Below, piece after piece: positions 41,840 through 50,533 of a stretch of 64,000 bases of DNA. A model generated the notes under the pieces. The model worked only from the letters and a program-made list of their open reading frames with translations. It was not told where the DNA came from and ran no database searches. The position numbers were made by a program, and so were the translations under genes. Source of the stretch: UBA11591 sp040220895 (lineage in GTDB: Bacteria > Bacteroidota > Bacteroidia > Flavobacteriales_E > Vicingaceae); NCBI GenBank assembly GCA_040220895.1, contig JAVJVY010000020.1:124001-188000 (forward strand), written 5' to 3'. Each line of letters opens with the position of its first letter. Positions within the stretch are counted from its first letter, which is position 1.

Positions 41840-42790
41840 TTAGAAGTTATAAGCAAGGCCAAGACCAAAAAGCTGTTTTAATTGCATTCTTGGGCCATAG
41901 GTCGTATTACCATTGGGGTCAATTCCGATTGGAATGGCGATGTCGTCGTCATAGATGACTTCTACTCGTATATTGGCTGAAAGCAAATCATTGATTTTCA
42001 TGTTCAATAATCCCTCCCAATTCACATCAATATTCCCAACGTTATCAAGATAATTAGCGTAAAGTTCAAGTTTTGTCTGAAATTCAACATTGGTCATCAC
42101 TTTAGCAACATACCTCAGTTTAAAATGAGCACCAATTTCATAACGGATTCTCTTGCCAGCGACGTAATTCGAATCGACGGTAGAGTCTCTTACAATGGTT
42201 TCCCATTCCCCGGATTGCACACCGAATGCACCATTATCGGCCAAGGCCTGATCAAGAACAAACGTTGTTTTTAAAGCCACAGGCGCAATAAAAATTGACA
42301 AATTCTCATTTGGATTATGATCCATACCCAAGGAGATGGTCAGATATCCAGGTGACATGAAATCAGAAATTTTTATCAGCTCTGTTTCCGGGTCTTCATA
42401 ACCAGGGGTGAATTGGGTCCGGAAGCTTCCTAGCAAACTGGCATGCCAGTTTCCACCAACACTATACCCCAACTTAGTGTCAAAATTGATTTTATCGTCT
42501 GTTTTTCTGGAGATACTCTCTCGCTCGCGAATAAGGCCATAAGCCAGATCCAATTGGTTATCCCAACGCCATTTCTCTTTGGTATAGGTTGCAAATAGCT
42601 TTAAAAAACCAACACCGCTAACCGACGGTATACCACCAGCTGTCCAGTTTTCATAATAGGCCTGACTAAAATTCACCGAAATCACTCCTCCTGTTTTCCA
42701 TGTAGTGTCTTTAAGCGCTTCTTGTGCATGAAGGTTAGTGCCAAAAAGAAGGCCTAAAAGCAGAATAGAACAAATAAATATCTTTTGCAT
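41840..42790 (-). CDS. DUF3078 outer-membrane barrel protein
   Basis: 316 residues. Signal peptide ending NLHAQ (about 1-22), then a chain of alternating beta strands with the family start DTTWKTGGVISVNFSQAYYENWTAGG. Aromatic residues occur at regular spacing and the last strand ends QLFGLGLAYNF, with a C-terminal phenylalanine, as expected for a barrel inserted by Bam. DUF3078 is a Bacteroidota family of unknown function. The upstream neighbour is a kinase-like gene 29 bp away on the same strand, perhaps in the same transcript, and a strong terminator follows. Confidence 0.88.
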   Translation of the reverse strand: MQKIFICSILLLGLLFGTNLHAQEALKDTTWKTGGVISVNFSQAYYENWTAGGIPSVSGVGFLKLFATYTKEKWRWDNQLDLAYGLIRERESISRKTDDKINFDTKLGYSVGGNWHASLLGSFRTQFTPGYEDPETELIKISDFMSPGYLTISLGMDHNPNENLSIFIAPVALKTTFVLDQALADNGAFGVQSGEWETIVRDSTVDSNYVAGKRIRYEIGAHFKLRYVAKVMTNVEFQTKLELYANYLDNVGNIDVNWEGLLNMKINDLLSANIRVEVIYDDDIAIPIGIDPNGNTTYGPRMQLKQLFGLGLAYNF

Positions 42791-42819
42791 TTGTAATTAT
42801 AGATTAGTTAGATTTTAGG

Positions 42820-43500
42820 TTAGTTAATGTTTTTAAGATTCATCATATCCATGATGGATTGAACTATTTCATCATCGGATAAAATGGCGCAATTAAATTG
42901 TGCGTGAAAAAGTTCGTCTTCAACTTTTATCCCATTGAAATAATCAATTAACATTTTTCTATTTACGTCGGTTTCTTCCATGTACTCCCTTGCCTTTTCC
43001 GCAGACATTCCCTCATGGCGTTCAACTTCTTTCAAGCGGTATTTGTAAGGAGCAAACAATTTAATGTGAAGTGATTTACTGACATTCTTAGCTATGGCCA
43101 CACCACCCAAACCAACAATAATCACCCTGCCCTGTTGAGCAAATTCAGTAATTAATTCTGCAATGGTTTTTTTAACCTTGACGTCACTCTGGTAATAGTG
43201 TTCACCAAAGGACAGTATTAGATCTCTGAAAAAGCCTTTATCCTCGCTATGAAGAATGTGGTTGATCTTGCTTTCATTCAGGTGTAATTCTTTCGCAGAC
43301 CTTTGTAAAATGTCGCGATTAACCCATCTCCAGGACTTACGCTCATCTAGCTCTGATAATTTCTGGGCCAATTTATTTGCGATGGTGTTGGCCGGGCAAC
43401 CTTTTTCGCGGGAAATTGTAACCACAGGACCAGCCTCTACCGGGGGAGTGCTCAAGCGCTGGGCGCGCTTGTTCATGTAATTCAGAAGGTCTTCTTTCAT
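42820..43500 (-). CDS. Cytidylate kinase-like protein
   Basis: 226 residues. It belongs to the cytidylate kinase-like family (PF13189 type): VVTISREKGCPANTIANKLAQKL stands where a kinase P-loop would be, followed by SWRWVNRDILQRSAKELH, VIIVGLGGVAIAKNV and a LID-like DVNRKMLIDYFNG segment. The nucleotide-binding loop differs from the GxxGxGK of true CMP kinase, so the enzyme may have another phosphate acceptor or be a nucleotide sensor. It diverges from the acylphosphatase gene and precedes the DUF3078 gene. A signal peptide is absent, so it acts in the cytoplasm. Confidence 0.85.
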   Translation of the reverse strand: MKEDLLNYMNKRAQRLSTPPVEAGPVVTISREKGCPANTIANKLAQKLSELDERKSWRWVNRDILQRSAKELHLNESKINHILHSEDKGFFRDLILSFGEHYYQSDVKVKKTIAELITEFAQQGRVIIVGLGGVAIAKNVSKSLHIKLFAPYKYRLKEVERHEGMSAEKAREYMEETDVNRKMLIDYFNGIKVEDELFHAQFNCAILSDDEIVQSIMDMMNLKNIN

Positions 43501-43504
43501 TTGG

Positions 43505-43512
43505 TAAATTTG
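43505..43512 (+). promoter_or_regulatory. Possible -7 promoter box (TAAATTTG) of the acylphosphatase gene
   Basis: An exact TAnnTTTG match, 41 bp before the start at 43554, in the gap after the divergent kinase-like gene. Confidence 0.35.
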
Positions 43513-43553
43513 ACCCGATGAATATATAATTTTATTCGAAACGGGGTCTGGGA

Positions 43554-43847
43554 ATGCCGAAAATTGACAACGAAATTAAACATCTGATCATACGAGTATT
43601 TGGAAAAGTTCAAGGGGTTTATTTTCGGAAATCCACTATGGAAAGGGCGATAGAATTAAAGGTCAATGGACTGGTAATGAATGAAATGGATGGTTCCGTA
43701 ACCATCGTGGCTGAAGGAACAAAAGGACAGTTGAATGACTTGCTGTTATTTTGCAAGGAGGGGCCCATGGGTGCCAAAGTGACCAACATCTATCTGGAAG
43801 AAGGTCTCGTTACAGGCTTTACGGATTTCAAGATACTACCCTCCTAG
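43554..43847 (+). CDS. acyP: Acylphosphatase
   Basis: 97 residues. Hydrolyses acyl phosphates such as carbamoyl phosphate or 1,3-bisphosphoglycerate. Catalytic arginine R25 in the phosphate-binding loop (GKVQGVYFRKST) and asparagine N43 in GLVMNEMDGSV are both present, followed by the family's strand GSVTIVAEGTKGQLNDLL. It is a single-domain protein of the usual size, with a short N-terminal extension of about eight residues. It converges on an outer-membrane protein gene, overlapping its stop codon by 4 bp. Confidence 0.95.
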   Translation: MPKIDNEIKHLIIRVFGKVQGVYFRKSTMERAIELKVNGLVMNEMDGSVTIVAEGTKGQLNDLLLFCKEGPMGAKVTNIYLEEGLVTGFTDFKILPS

Positions 43848-44650
43848 TAAAAGTCTTTGTTTAGGTAAAAAGTAAGCCCCATGCTCACAAACATATTGAG
43901 CATCGTAAATTGAACGGCTTCAAGATCCGATTTATAGATACTTGATAAACTTGAAGTGTATTGCAGGTTGAAATTGACATGTCCCCTGATCTTGCGCTCA
44001 AAACCAATCATAAAACCGGGATCGATTTTTTTAACGAATTCACTGTAGTCTTCGCTCCGCTGAAAACGAGTGGAGATAGGTGGTAAACCTGGGCCCAAGC
44101 TAACTGTTCCATCTACCCGCACCTTATTGATCGATCGCAAAAGGTAGGCTGCGTATAGGCCGGCATACAGCGATGACCTCTTGCCAAGTCGGTATGCCAG
44201 ACTCGAATTTAGCTCAAAATATGTCAGATTGAAATTTCCCTCAGAAAATCCCGTAAAATAAGCATCCGTTACCTCCCCTTCGGATACCTGACCATTGACG
44301 ATTTGCTTAATGTATCCATTGTAAGGTTGATCTATCAAAGATGCTGAAAAGGCAACCGACTTTTGGGAAAAGGCCTGGCTCACTTTGATGATCAATCGCT
44401 CACCAATTTTTGTGTTGAACTGAACGGCAAAATAAGGTCTTGGTTGCATGGTTGCCTGACGCTCTTCGGGAATATTGTAAATTGGAAATGGAATGACAGA
44501 GCCCACATTCATATTTAGCAATATGGCCATGTCTGTGCGCATCTCCTTTACTGATGAGTCCGAAGGACTCTGACCATATGTTTGACCAATGGTGAAAAGC
44601 CCCCACAGAATGATGATGCCTAGTTTAATAGGTGAATTTACAGTTGTCAA
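43844..44650 (-). CDS. Outer-membrane beta-barrel protein
   Basis: 268 residues from a TTG at 44650. The reading frame is open much further upstream, but the likely signal peptide is IKLGIIILWGLFTIGQTYGQ, so translation should begin just before it: TTG at 44650 or ATT at 44629 are the nearest options; no ATG or GTG is suitable. The mature chain has the alternating pattern of an outer-membrane barrel, with LIIKVSQAFSQKSVAFSASL, SSLAYRLGKRSSLYAGLYAAYLL and GHVNFNLQYTSSLSSIY, and ends in an aromatic strand (GLTFYLNKDFY). I do not recognise a specific family. It overlaps the end of the PCMD lipoprotein gene, so the two are probably coupled. Confidence 0.7.
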   Translation of the reverse strand: MTTVNSPIKLGIIILWGLFTIGQTYGQSPSDSSVKEMRTDMAILLNMNVGSVIPFPIYNIPEERQATMQPRPYFAVQFNTKIGERLIIKVSQAFSQKSVAFSASLIDQPYNGYIKQIVNGQVSEGEVTDAYFTGFSEGNFNLTYFELNSSLAYRLGKRSSLYAGLYAAYLLRSINKVRVDGTVSLGPGLPPISTRFQRSEDYSEFVKKIDPGFMIGFERKIRGHVNFNLQYTSSLSSIYKSDLEAVQFTMLNMFVSMGLTFYLNKDFY

Positions 44651-45356
44651 TGTAAAGCGTGCTACCAACCTCTCCCTTAAAAAATTCAGCACCCTTGCTA
44701 GAAGTAAAATTAACGACAATAGTGTCGGGGTCAAGGTTTCCAGATGGGTAATTGTAATTCAGACCTATTATAAACTCAGTATAGTCATTGGTCAAATCAT
44801 AGGTCGGCAGTTGATTGAATGCGACTGTATCCCTTTTATTGGTCATGTTGTTGAACCTTGTTAGTAATACGATAATGTTTGCACTGTCACCGTTGACCGG
44901 CTGATACTTAAAAAAACCATTGAAACTCAGTGGTCTCAGACCAAATGGAACTCCTTGCTTGGCACTTTTGGCTGGATCTGCCAGGTTTAACTTGAATTTA
45001 CCTGCATAGATGCTACCGCCACTGACCAATCCGAATGCCAACACTGTAGTCATTTTAGCCGCAAACTTACCATTATGGGCATCAGTGGTCTTCACAGTAG
45101 TAACCTTGCTGTCATCCAGAACCGTCCCACCATTTCCGGTAGCCCAGACACCACCGCATGGTTCCTCGTACCTACCAGCTGACTCCAGCGGAGAACTCCA
45201 ATCTTCAAAATCAAGATTGGGCAATTGGTCTGTATATGCCCTTTTGTCAAAACAACCCGTGGCCGGTTGCGGGCTTGTGGGTGGTTCCTCTTCTTTACTG
45301 CAAGAAAAAGCCAAGATCATCAACACATACAGCCCTACCTTCGATAAAAATTTCAT
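44625..45356 (-). CDS. PCMD-domain lipoprotein
   Basis: 243 residues. Lipobox FSC with the lipidated cysteine at 19, followed by SKEEEPPTSPQPATG. The domain fits the PCMD fold (putative carbohydrate metabolism domain) of Bacteroidota: LPNLDFEDWSSPLESAGRYEEPCGGVWATGN, HNGKFAAKMTTVLAFG, SIYAGKFKLN and PLSFNGFFKYQP follow the order of that family, which is a jelly roll often found in surface lipoproteins of polysaccharide utilisation. It probably binds a carbohydrate at the cell surface. The gene is followed by the barrel protein with a 26-bp overlap and preceded by a large T9SS cargo gene 26 bp away. Confidence 0.82.
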   Translation of the reverse strand: MKFLSKVGLYVLMILAFSCSKEEEPPTSPQPATGCFDKRAYTDQLPNLDFEDWSSPLESAGRYEEPCGGVWATGNGGTVLDDSKVTTVKTTDAHNGKFAAKMTTVLAFGLVSGGSIYAGKFKLNLADPAKSAKQGVPFGLRPLSFNGFFKYQPVNGDSANIIVLLTRFNNMTNKRDTVAFNQLPTYDLTNDYTEFIIGLNYNYPSGNLDPDTIVVNFTSSKGAEFFKGEVGSTLYIDNCKFTY

Positions 45357-45381
45357 ATCCTATCAAAGATAATCAACTTCG

Positions 45382-47337
45382 CTAGAAGGTAAACTTCTTG
45401 ACCCAGCGCTTTTGTCCTGATTTAATTTCCACTATATAAATTCCGTGTTCTGAAGGAAGGTTGATCCAGAATTGCCTTTCTGAATGAACCTTTTGATTGA
45501 TCAGCTGACCATTGATTCCATACACATTGCAAGACAAGGAAGTTGATTCCTGACCAGAAACTTCGACCCTCAGTCTAGAATAATACTGCTTAAAAGAAAG
45601 ATCAACGTTAGCAAGTTCACCAACAGTCGTCCAGCTGACCAACGTAACCGTATCAGCAGATTCAACCAAAGAATTCAAAGTAGCAACCGTTCCGTCGCTA
45701 ATACTGAGCACAAATACCTTATAAGGTTCATTCTCAATGATCAAGTCACCATCACTGTCTTGCGATGTTGCGTTGAAGAGCGTTGTGATCGTACTCATCG
45801 AGCTCCCTACATTTTCCACAACATATTGCGCACTTGACAGATTATTCGCATCGGAGACCCCGAAGGCCGGAGCGTTCGCAACTTTGACGGCAATTACCCT
45901 GTATTCGGCTACCGAGGTTTCGTCCGCTGCCGCCTGAAAAGTGACTTCAAGGTCTGTGCCGTTGGCATTATTACTGATGTCAACTCCCGTTACTGAACTG
46001 ACTTCCGCGGCGTGCAAACCCAGTGTTACGTCTGTCAGTGATTTCTGTAGCGTATCTTTTATGGAGTTTATTCCATCCGCCTTGCTCAATACGAAAATGG
46101 TATAAGGCACATTCACTACGATTGGGTCGCCGTCTGAATCAATGGCCGTTGGCGCAAAATTCACGGTTTGTTTATTTCCAGGATTACCTATGCTTGTTAC
46201 CACATAACGATTGGAAGCCAAGGCATTAGCTGCTGAAAGTGTAAAAGAAGCGGATGCACTTGATTTAACGACAATGGTCCGGTATTCAGCCACCGTAGCT
46301 TCTTTCAATGGGCTGTCGAAGGTCACTTCCAGGTCTGAGCCATCTCCTTGATCGTCAATATCAAAGCCCTTAATGTTGCTGACTGTTTCCATGGGTGAGG
46401 TCAAAGTAATGGAAGTGGAAGATTCCACCAGGGCACTTCTGTTAACCAAATTAGTATTTGCGGCACTATAAACAAAAACCTTGTAGGGCGTGTTGTTTTG
46501 AATGGCATCTCCATCCACATCCGTCGCTGAGGCAGAAAGCGTAGTTGTTTTCGTAGCTCCTGGACTTCCGGTGGTGACGACTCGATAGTTGGCCGATACG
46601 ACTTGACTGGCTGCAGTGGAATCAAAGCTTGCGGCAGCGCTTTGCTTAACCACCATTATCCTGTATTGGTTAGTTCTGGTTTCACAATCAGGGGCTTTGA
46701 ACTGAACCCGAAGATCAGATCCATTGTAATTATTTGCAATGTCAGCCATGGTGATGGTATTGACACTGTCTGAGGAATTGATCACATTTTCGCCGACCTT
46801 GAGTGTGGTGGCGTAAATCTTATCACCCGCATTTGTACCGCTGCTGTTTGTAGCGTTAAAAGTGCCATAAAATATCGCCGTATCCTGACCTGCACATGGT
46901 GCTTTCCAGTTAAAGGTCCATGTCTTACTATTATTGCCCTGTGTACCCGCTGATTGATGCGTAATGTAATTAGTACTGACAATCTTGGTTTGGGTTGAAT
47001 TGGTCACAATCAAAGATCCAATATTGCTATTGCTCTGATTTTCAACACTGACCTGGAATCCGAATTTTGTAACACCACTTTCGGCAATACTGGCTGTAAT
47101 GGTATAGGTCTCCCCTCCTATGTATCCCGAAGCAGGTATGTTCGAGGTAATGCTGGGAGTGCCACTGCCACTGTTGAGTGTACCGGAATGGCACGACGTG
47201 CAATTATTCTCTCCGGGTGCGTTGGAATACCCCCCGGTAGGACCTGTGGTGTTGGAATTCGATATGTTTTGTTCAAATAGTACTCCTGATATCAGGAAAA
47301 TGCTTCCGAAGAAGAAAATGGGTACAAGTCTTTTCAT
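45382..47337 (-). CDS. T9SS cargo protein with choice-of-anchor V-like domain and CxxCH motif
   Basis: 651 residues. A signal-like start (about 1-22), then a domain of about 150 residues that begins NNCTSCHSG (C46, C49, H50) and continues SGYIGGETYTITASI and FGFQVSVEN, which I take for a choice-of-anchor V or Reelin-like domain. Next come three repeats of about 120 residues, each opening with a GSDLxVxFxxP-type strand and including VAEYRxIVVK and PYxxFVLS; then a sorting domain with the late strand GIYIVEIKSGQKRW. CxxCH is the motif for covalent haem attachment, so a c-type cytochrome-like centre is possible. The protein is predicted to be surface-exposed. Confidence 0.75.
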   Translation of the reverse strand: MKRLVPIFFFGSIFLISGVLFEQNISNSNTTGPTGGYSNAPGENNCTSCHSGTLNSGSGTPSITSNIPASGYIGGETYTITASIAESGVTKFGFQVSVENQSNSNIGSLIVTNSTQTKIVSTNYITHQSAGTQGNNSKTWTFNWKAPCAGQDTAIFYGTFNATNSSGTNAGDKIYATTLKVGENVINSSDSVNTITMADIANNYNGSDLRVQFKAPDCETRTNQYRIMVVKQSAAASFDSTAASQVVSANYRVVTTGSPGATKTTTLSASATDVDGDAIQNNTPYKVFVYSAANTNLVNRSALVESSTSITLTSPMETVSNIKGFDIDDQGDGSDLEVTFDSPLKEATVAEYRTIVVKSSASASFTLSAANALASNRYVVTSIGNPGNKQTVNFAPTAIDSDGDPIVVNVPYTIFVLSKADGINSIKDTLQKSLTDVTLGLHAAEVSSVTGVDISNNANGTDLEVTFQAAADETSVAEYRVIAVKVANAPAFGVSDANNLSSAQYVVENVGSSMSTITTLFNATSQDSDGDLIIENEPYKVFVLSISDGTVATLNSLVESADTVTLVSWTTVGELANVDLSFKQYYSRLRVEVSGQESTSLSCNVYGINGQLINQKVHSERQFWINLPSEHGIYIVEIKSGQKRWVKKFTF

Positions 47338-47384
47338 ATGTTCTGGTTTTGTTAATCATATGCTAAATTTAGAGAAATCTGGCC

Positions 47385-47392
47385 TATTTTTG
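47385..47392 (+). promoter_or_regulatory. -7 promoter box (TATTTTTG) of the small gene and prfC
   Basis: An exact TAnnTTTG match ten bp upstream of the ATG at 47402; very short leader. Confidence 0.45.
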
Positions 47393-47401
47393 CACTTTCG
47401 T

Positions 47402-47548
47402 ATGAAAACATTCCTTTTTAATTTTTTATCCAGGCTCAACAAAGTAATTCTACCCAGTTACTTCAAGAAAGACCTGACCAGACTCAGTAAGTTCGATCAG
47501 GCCTTGATCGCTTATCGCCTTTGGGTGACCAAAAACAGCCTGCGCTAG
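47402..47548 (+). CDS. 48-residue basic protein upstream of RF3
   Basis: MKTFLFNFLSRLNKVILPSY begins this 48-residue protein, which continues DLTRLSKFDQALIAYRLWVTKNSLR. It is basic, with an amphipathic N-terminal helix and a second helix, and has no signal peptide. Short proteins with this LNKxILPSxxKxDLxxLSKxxxALxAYRxWV pattern occur widely in Bacteroidota, sometimes labelled as SsrA-binding protein without clear support. The ATG lies 10 bp after a TATTTTTG promoter box, and the stop is 1 bp before the RF3 start, so both genes share a transcript. The frame extends far upstream, but that extension overlaps the neighbouring gene on the other strand and precedes the promoter. Function unknown. 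Confidence 0.72.
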   Translation: MKTFLFNFLSRLNKVILPSYFKKDLTRLSKFDQALIAYRLWVTKNSLR

Positions 47549-47549
47549 C

Positions 47550-49139
47550 ATGTCAGAAAAGCTTAAGTACGAGATCTCCAAGAGGAGAACTTTTGCCATA
47601 ATTAGTCACCCCGATGCAGGAAAAACAACGCTGACAGAAAAATTTCTGCTATACGGCGGTGCCATTCAAACTGCGGGGGCCGTTAAATCAAATAAAATCA
47701 AGAAATCGGCAAGCTCAGATTTTATGGAAATCGAGCGTCAAAGAGGAATTTCAGTTGCCACTTCTGTCATGACCTTTGAATACAAGAACATTCAAATTAA
47801 TTTATTGGATACCCCTGGGCACAAAGACTTCGCAGAAGACACTTACCGCACATTGACTGCCGTGGACAGCGTCATCCTTGTCATTGACTGCGTTAAAGGT
47901 GTTGAGGAACAAACCGAAAAACTCATGGAGGTTTGCCGAATGCGCAAGACGCCGGTGATCATTTTCATTAACAAACTTGACCGACCGGGAAGGGATCCCT
48001 TTGATTTGTTGGATGAGTTGGAAAGTAAACTGAATATTAAGACTTGCCCCTTGTCATGGCCAATCAGCAACGGAGATACTTTTCAGGGAGTGTACAACCT
48101 GTATGACAAGTTCTTAAAGCTTTTTGAGTCGGGCAAATCGAAAGTTGAAAAAGACACCATTGTGATCAACGATATCCACCAGGAGGATATTGAAAGGTAC
48201 ATTGGAAATTATGCCAAAGAATTGCGTGAGGATGTGGAATTGGTTGAAGGCGTGTACGGAGAATTTGATGAAAATAGTTATAGAAACGGAGATCTGGCAC
48301 CCGTATTTTTCGGGAGCGCCCTTAATAATTTCGGCGTCAAAGAACTCCTGGACACCTTCATACGGATTGCTCCACCCCCTGTTAGTCGACACACCGACAG
48401 CCGCGAGGTCAAACCTTCAGAAAGTAAATTTTCGGGCTTTATTTTTAAAATTCATGCGAATCTGGACCCCAACCACCGGGATCGAATTGCTTTCCTCAGG
48501 GTCTGCTCCGGTGAATTTGAACGAAATAAGTTTTACCAACACGTGCGATTGAATAAAAAATTCAAATTCGCCAATCCCGCTACATTCATGGCTCAAAGTA
48601 AAAATTTAGTAGAGCATGCCTACCCTGGAGATGTCATTGGCTTGTACGACACGGGAAATTTTAAAATTGGCGACGGATTATCGGAAGGTGAAGAAATCCA
48701 TTTCAAAGGCATCCCCTCTTTTTCTCCCGAAATATTCAAAGAAGTTGTGAACGATGATCCCATGCGTTCAAAACAACTTGAAAAGGGAATTCAGCAATTA
48801 ACTGAAGAAGGTCTGGCGCAATTATTTACTCAGCGCTACGGGAATAAAAAATTCATTGGAACGGTTGGTGAATTGCAATTTGAAGTAATTCAACACCGAT
48901 TAAAAAATGAATACAACGCGAGTTGCAACTTCCACAACCTCAATTTTTATCGGGCTTGCTGGATTACCTGTACATCGAAAGAAAAGCTCGATGAATTCTG
49001 TCGACATAAAGAACAATACATTGTAGTTGACAAACAGAAGAAGCTGGTCTTTTTGGCTCAATCAAAGGCAGTTCTGGACATCACCATGAGCAATTATCCC
49101 GACATTGAATTTCACTTTACCTCTGAATTCGTTTTATAA
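47550..49139 (+). CDS. prfC: Peptide chain release factor 3
   Basis: 529 residues, the family's standard length. RF3 is a GTPase that removes RF1 or RF2 from the ribosome after termination. G1 motif SHPDAGKT (19-26), G2 region around GISVATSVMTF, G3 DTPGHKDF and G4 NKLDRPG are intact, and the domain II/III part includes GSALNNFGVKELLDTFI and QFEVIQHRLKNEYN. The order of domains separates it from elongation factor G, which has further domains IV and V. It is cotranscribed with the small gene just before it and overlaps the convergent COG3014 gene by 6 bp. Confidence 0.97.
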   Translation: MSEKLKYEISKRRTFAIISHPDAGKTTLTEKFLLYGGAIQTAGAVKSNKIKKSASSDFMEIERQRGISVATSVMTFEYKNIQINLLDTPGHKDFAEDTYRTLTAVDSVILVIDCVKGVEEQTEKLMEVCRMRKTPVIIFINKLDRPGRDPFDLLDELESKLNIKTCPLSWPISNGDTFQGVYNLYDKFLKLFESGKSKVEKDTIVINDIHQEDIERYIGNYAKELREDVELVEGVYGEFDENSYRNGDLAPVFFGSALNNFGVKELLDTFIRIAPPPVSRHTDSREVKPSESKFSGFIFKIHANLDPNHRDRIAFLRVCSGEFERNKFYQHVRLNKKFKFANPATFMAQSKNLVEHAYPGDVIGLYDTGNFKIGDGLSEGEEIHFKGIPSFSPEIFKEVVNDDPMRSKQLEKGIQQLTEEGLAQLFTQRYGNKKFIGTVGELQFEVIQHRLKNEYNASCNFHNLNFYRACWITCTSKEKLDEFCRHKEQYIVVDKQKKLVFLAQSKAVLDITMSNYPDIEFHFTSEFVL

Positions 49140-50519
49140 CAACGATTCGGGAGGCACAGTCGTGTGAAACAGGAACTTGATGTCCTGGTTCATTTTAAGA
49201 TCTAGTTCTCCTTGGTTTACAACTGTACCTGAACGATAGGTGGTGAAGCCTACGGTATTGCTCTCTGAATCCATGGGCACTCTGACATAAAATATTTGCG
49301 CTGGCAGTGTCTGCCAGTTTCGGGTATCTGCTTTTTCGGTGACCGCATTAAACACCGATAAGGCCGCTCCGAGATTCTCATTCTCTTTTCTGGCAGCTGC
49401 TTCGGCAGCCTGTTTCAGGGCAAGTCTTAACAAGGCCTTTGACATTTCCCTGAACATTCTGTCATTTAGTGACTTGACGGCTATTTTATTAATGTCTTCC
49501 AGCAACTCCAATTGGTGGTCTACCTGTCCATAGGTCAATTTAGCCCCCGTTAGGCCATGCTTTCTTTCGCTATATTTTGGAAATGCAACCCGAACCACTT
49601 TAACGTCACTCAATGTTGCATAGTCATCATTAGAACGGGCGTAGAAGGTGAAATTCATTCCATATTGCTCATTGACAAAAGTAACTGCTCCACCCTGCCC
49701 GCGTATCAGAAAAAAATTGATGCTCCATTCCTGTTTAACCGGCCCAAAGCCATTGTGCCAGAATGCGATAAGCTCCTTTTTTGGCCTGGTTTTCTTTCGA
49801 TCGAACTTCATGCTAAATTCCTTTTCGTAGCGTTCGAGTTCTTCGTAAAATCCGTTTTGACTAGCGGTTCGAAGTAGGTCCTTTTTTAATTGCTTCGGAA
49901 TTTCCATGTTAAAAAACTCCTTGTAGTCTTTTGAATAAATCTCATAAGCGTTTCGATATGCTATAAAAGCATTGTTCTCATCGCCGGTTGCTTCATACAG
50001 AATTCCCATCAAAGTATGGGCAAATGCATCGCGTTTAAACTTCTTTTCACTTTTGTATTTGTCTGTTATTTCATCGAGTCGAATATTGACCCTACGGCAT
50101 TCTACCATGGCAGATTCCAAGTCGTCTAACCTTATGAAGTTGATCGCTTTATAGTAGTTTATGTAAACCTTTTCAAAATCCTCCCCACCGTACTTTCGCA
50201 TCATGTCATTCGTAAGAAGAGCTAGTGCCTCCTGACCGTAATTGCGTTCAAAATCTTCAACAAAAATGTAGGCTTCTTCAAAGAGCTTATTGCTCTCTTC
50301 GAAATTCCCTCTTAATTGCGAAACAACCCCTTTTTCCAGGAGATACAACAGCTTATTTCTTGGCCGAAGAAGGAATTTATTTTTTTCAATCAGGTGATCT
50401 GCCTTACCATAGTCGCCACGGGCAAACTCCTCATTGAACATCCTGTTCCTGTCATAGTAGGTCAGGCAAGATTGAAGGAGAAAAATTAATAAAAGTGATA
50501 CGAGTAATCGCCAAGTCAT
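49134..50519 (-). CDS. COG3014-type lipoprotein
   Basis: 461 residues. Lipobox LLQSC, lipidated cysteine 18, then a long helical TPR-like part (about 25-230, with NEEFARGDYGKADHLIEKNK and FAHTLMGILYEATGDENNAFIAYRNAYEIY) and a beta-rich C-terminal part with LIAFWHNGFGPVKQEWSINFFLIRGQGG. This is the layout of COG3014 lipoproteins, which in other phyla are neighbours of LpoB; here too the upstream gene is LpoB-like, 14 bp away. A role in peptidoglycan synthesis or envelope stability is likely from context, though unproven. The 3' end overlaps prfC by 6 bp. Confidence 0.85.
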   Translation of the reverse strand: MTWRLLVSLLLIFLLQSCLTYYDRNRMFNEEFARGDYGKADHLIEKNKFLLRPRNKLLYLLEKGVVSQLRGNFEESNKLFEEAYIFVEDFERNYGQEALALLTNDMMRKYGGEDFEKVYINYYKAINFIRLDDLESAMVECRRVNIRLDEITDKYKSEKKFKRDAFAHTLMGILYEATGDENNAFIAYRNAYEIYSKDYKEFFNMEIPKQLKKDLLRTASQNGFYEELERYEKEFSMKFDRKKTRPKKELIAFWHNGFGPVKQEWSINFFLIRGQGGAVTFVNEQYGMNFTFYARSNDDYATLSDVKVVRVAFPKYSERKHGLTGAKLTYGQVDHQLELLEDINKIAVKSLNDRMFREMSKALLRLALKQAAEAAARKENENLGAALSVFNAVTEKADTRNWQTLPAQIFYVRVPMDSESNTVGFTTYRSGTVVNQGELDLKMNQDIKFLFHTTVPPESLL

Positions 50520-50533
50520 GAATGCACAAGAAG

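Noticed and set aside
47120..47401. Open frame upstream of the 48-residue protein that would lengthen it to 142 residues
   Set aside because: It runs antisense through the T9SS cargo gene, precedes the TATTTTTG promoter box and has no protein-like composition; the ATG at 47402 fits better.
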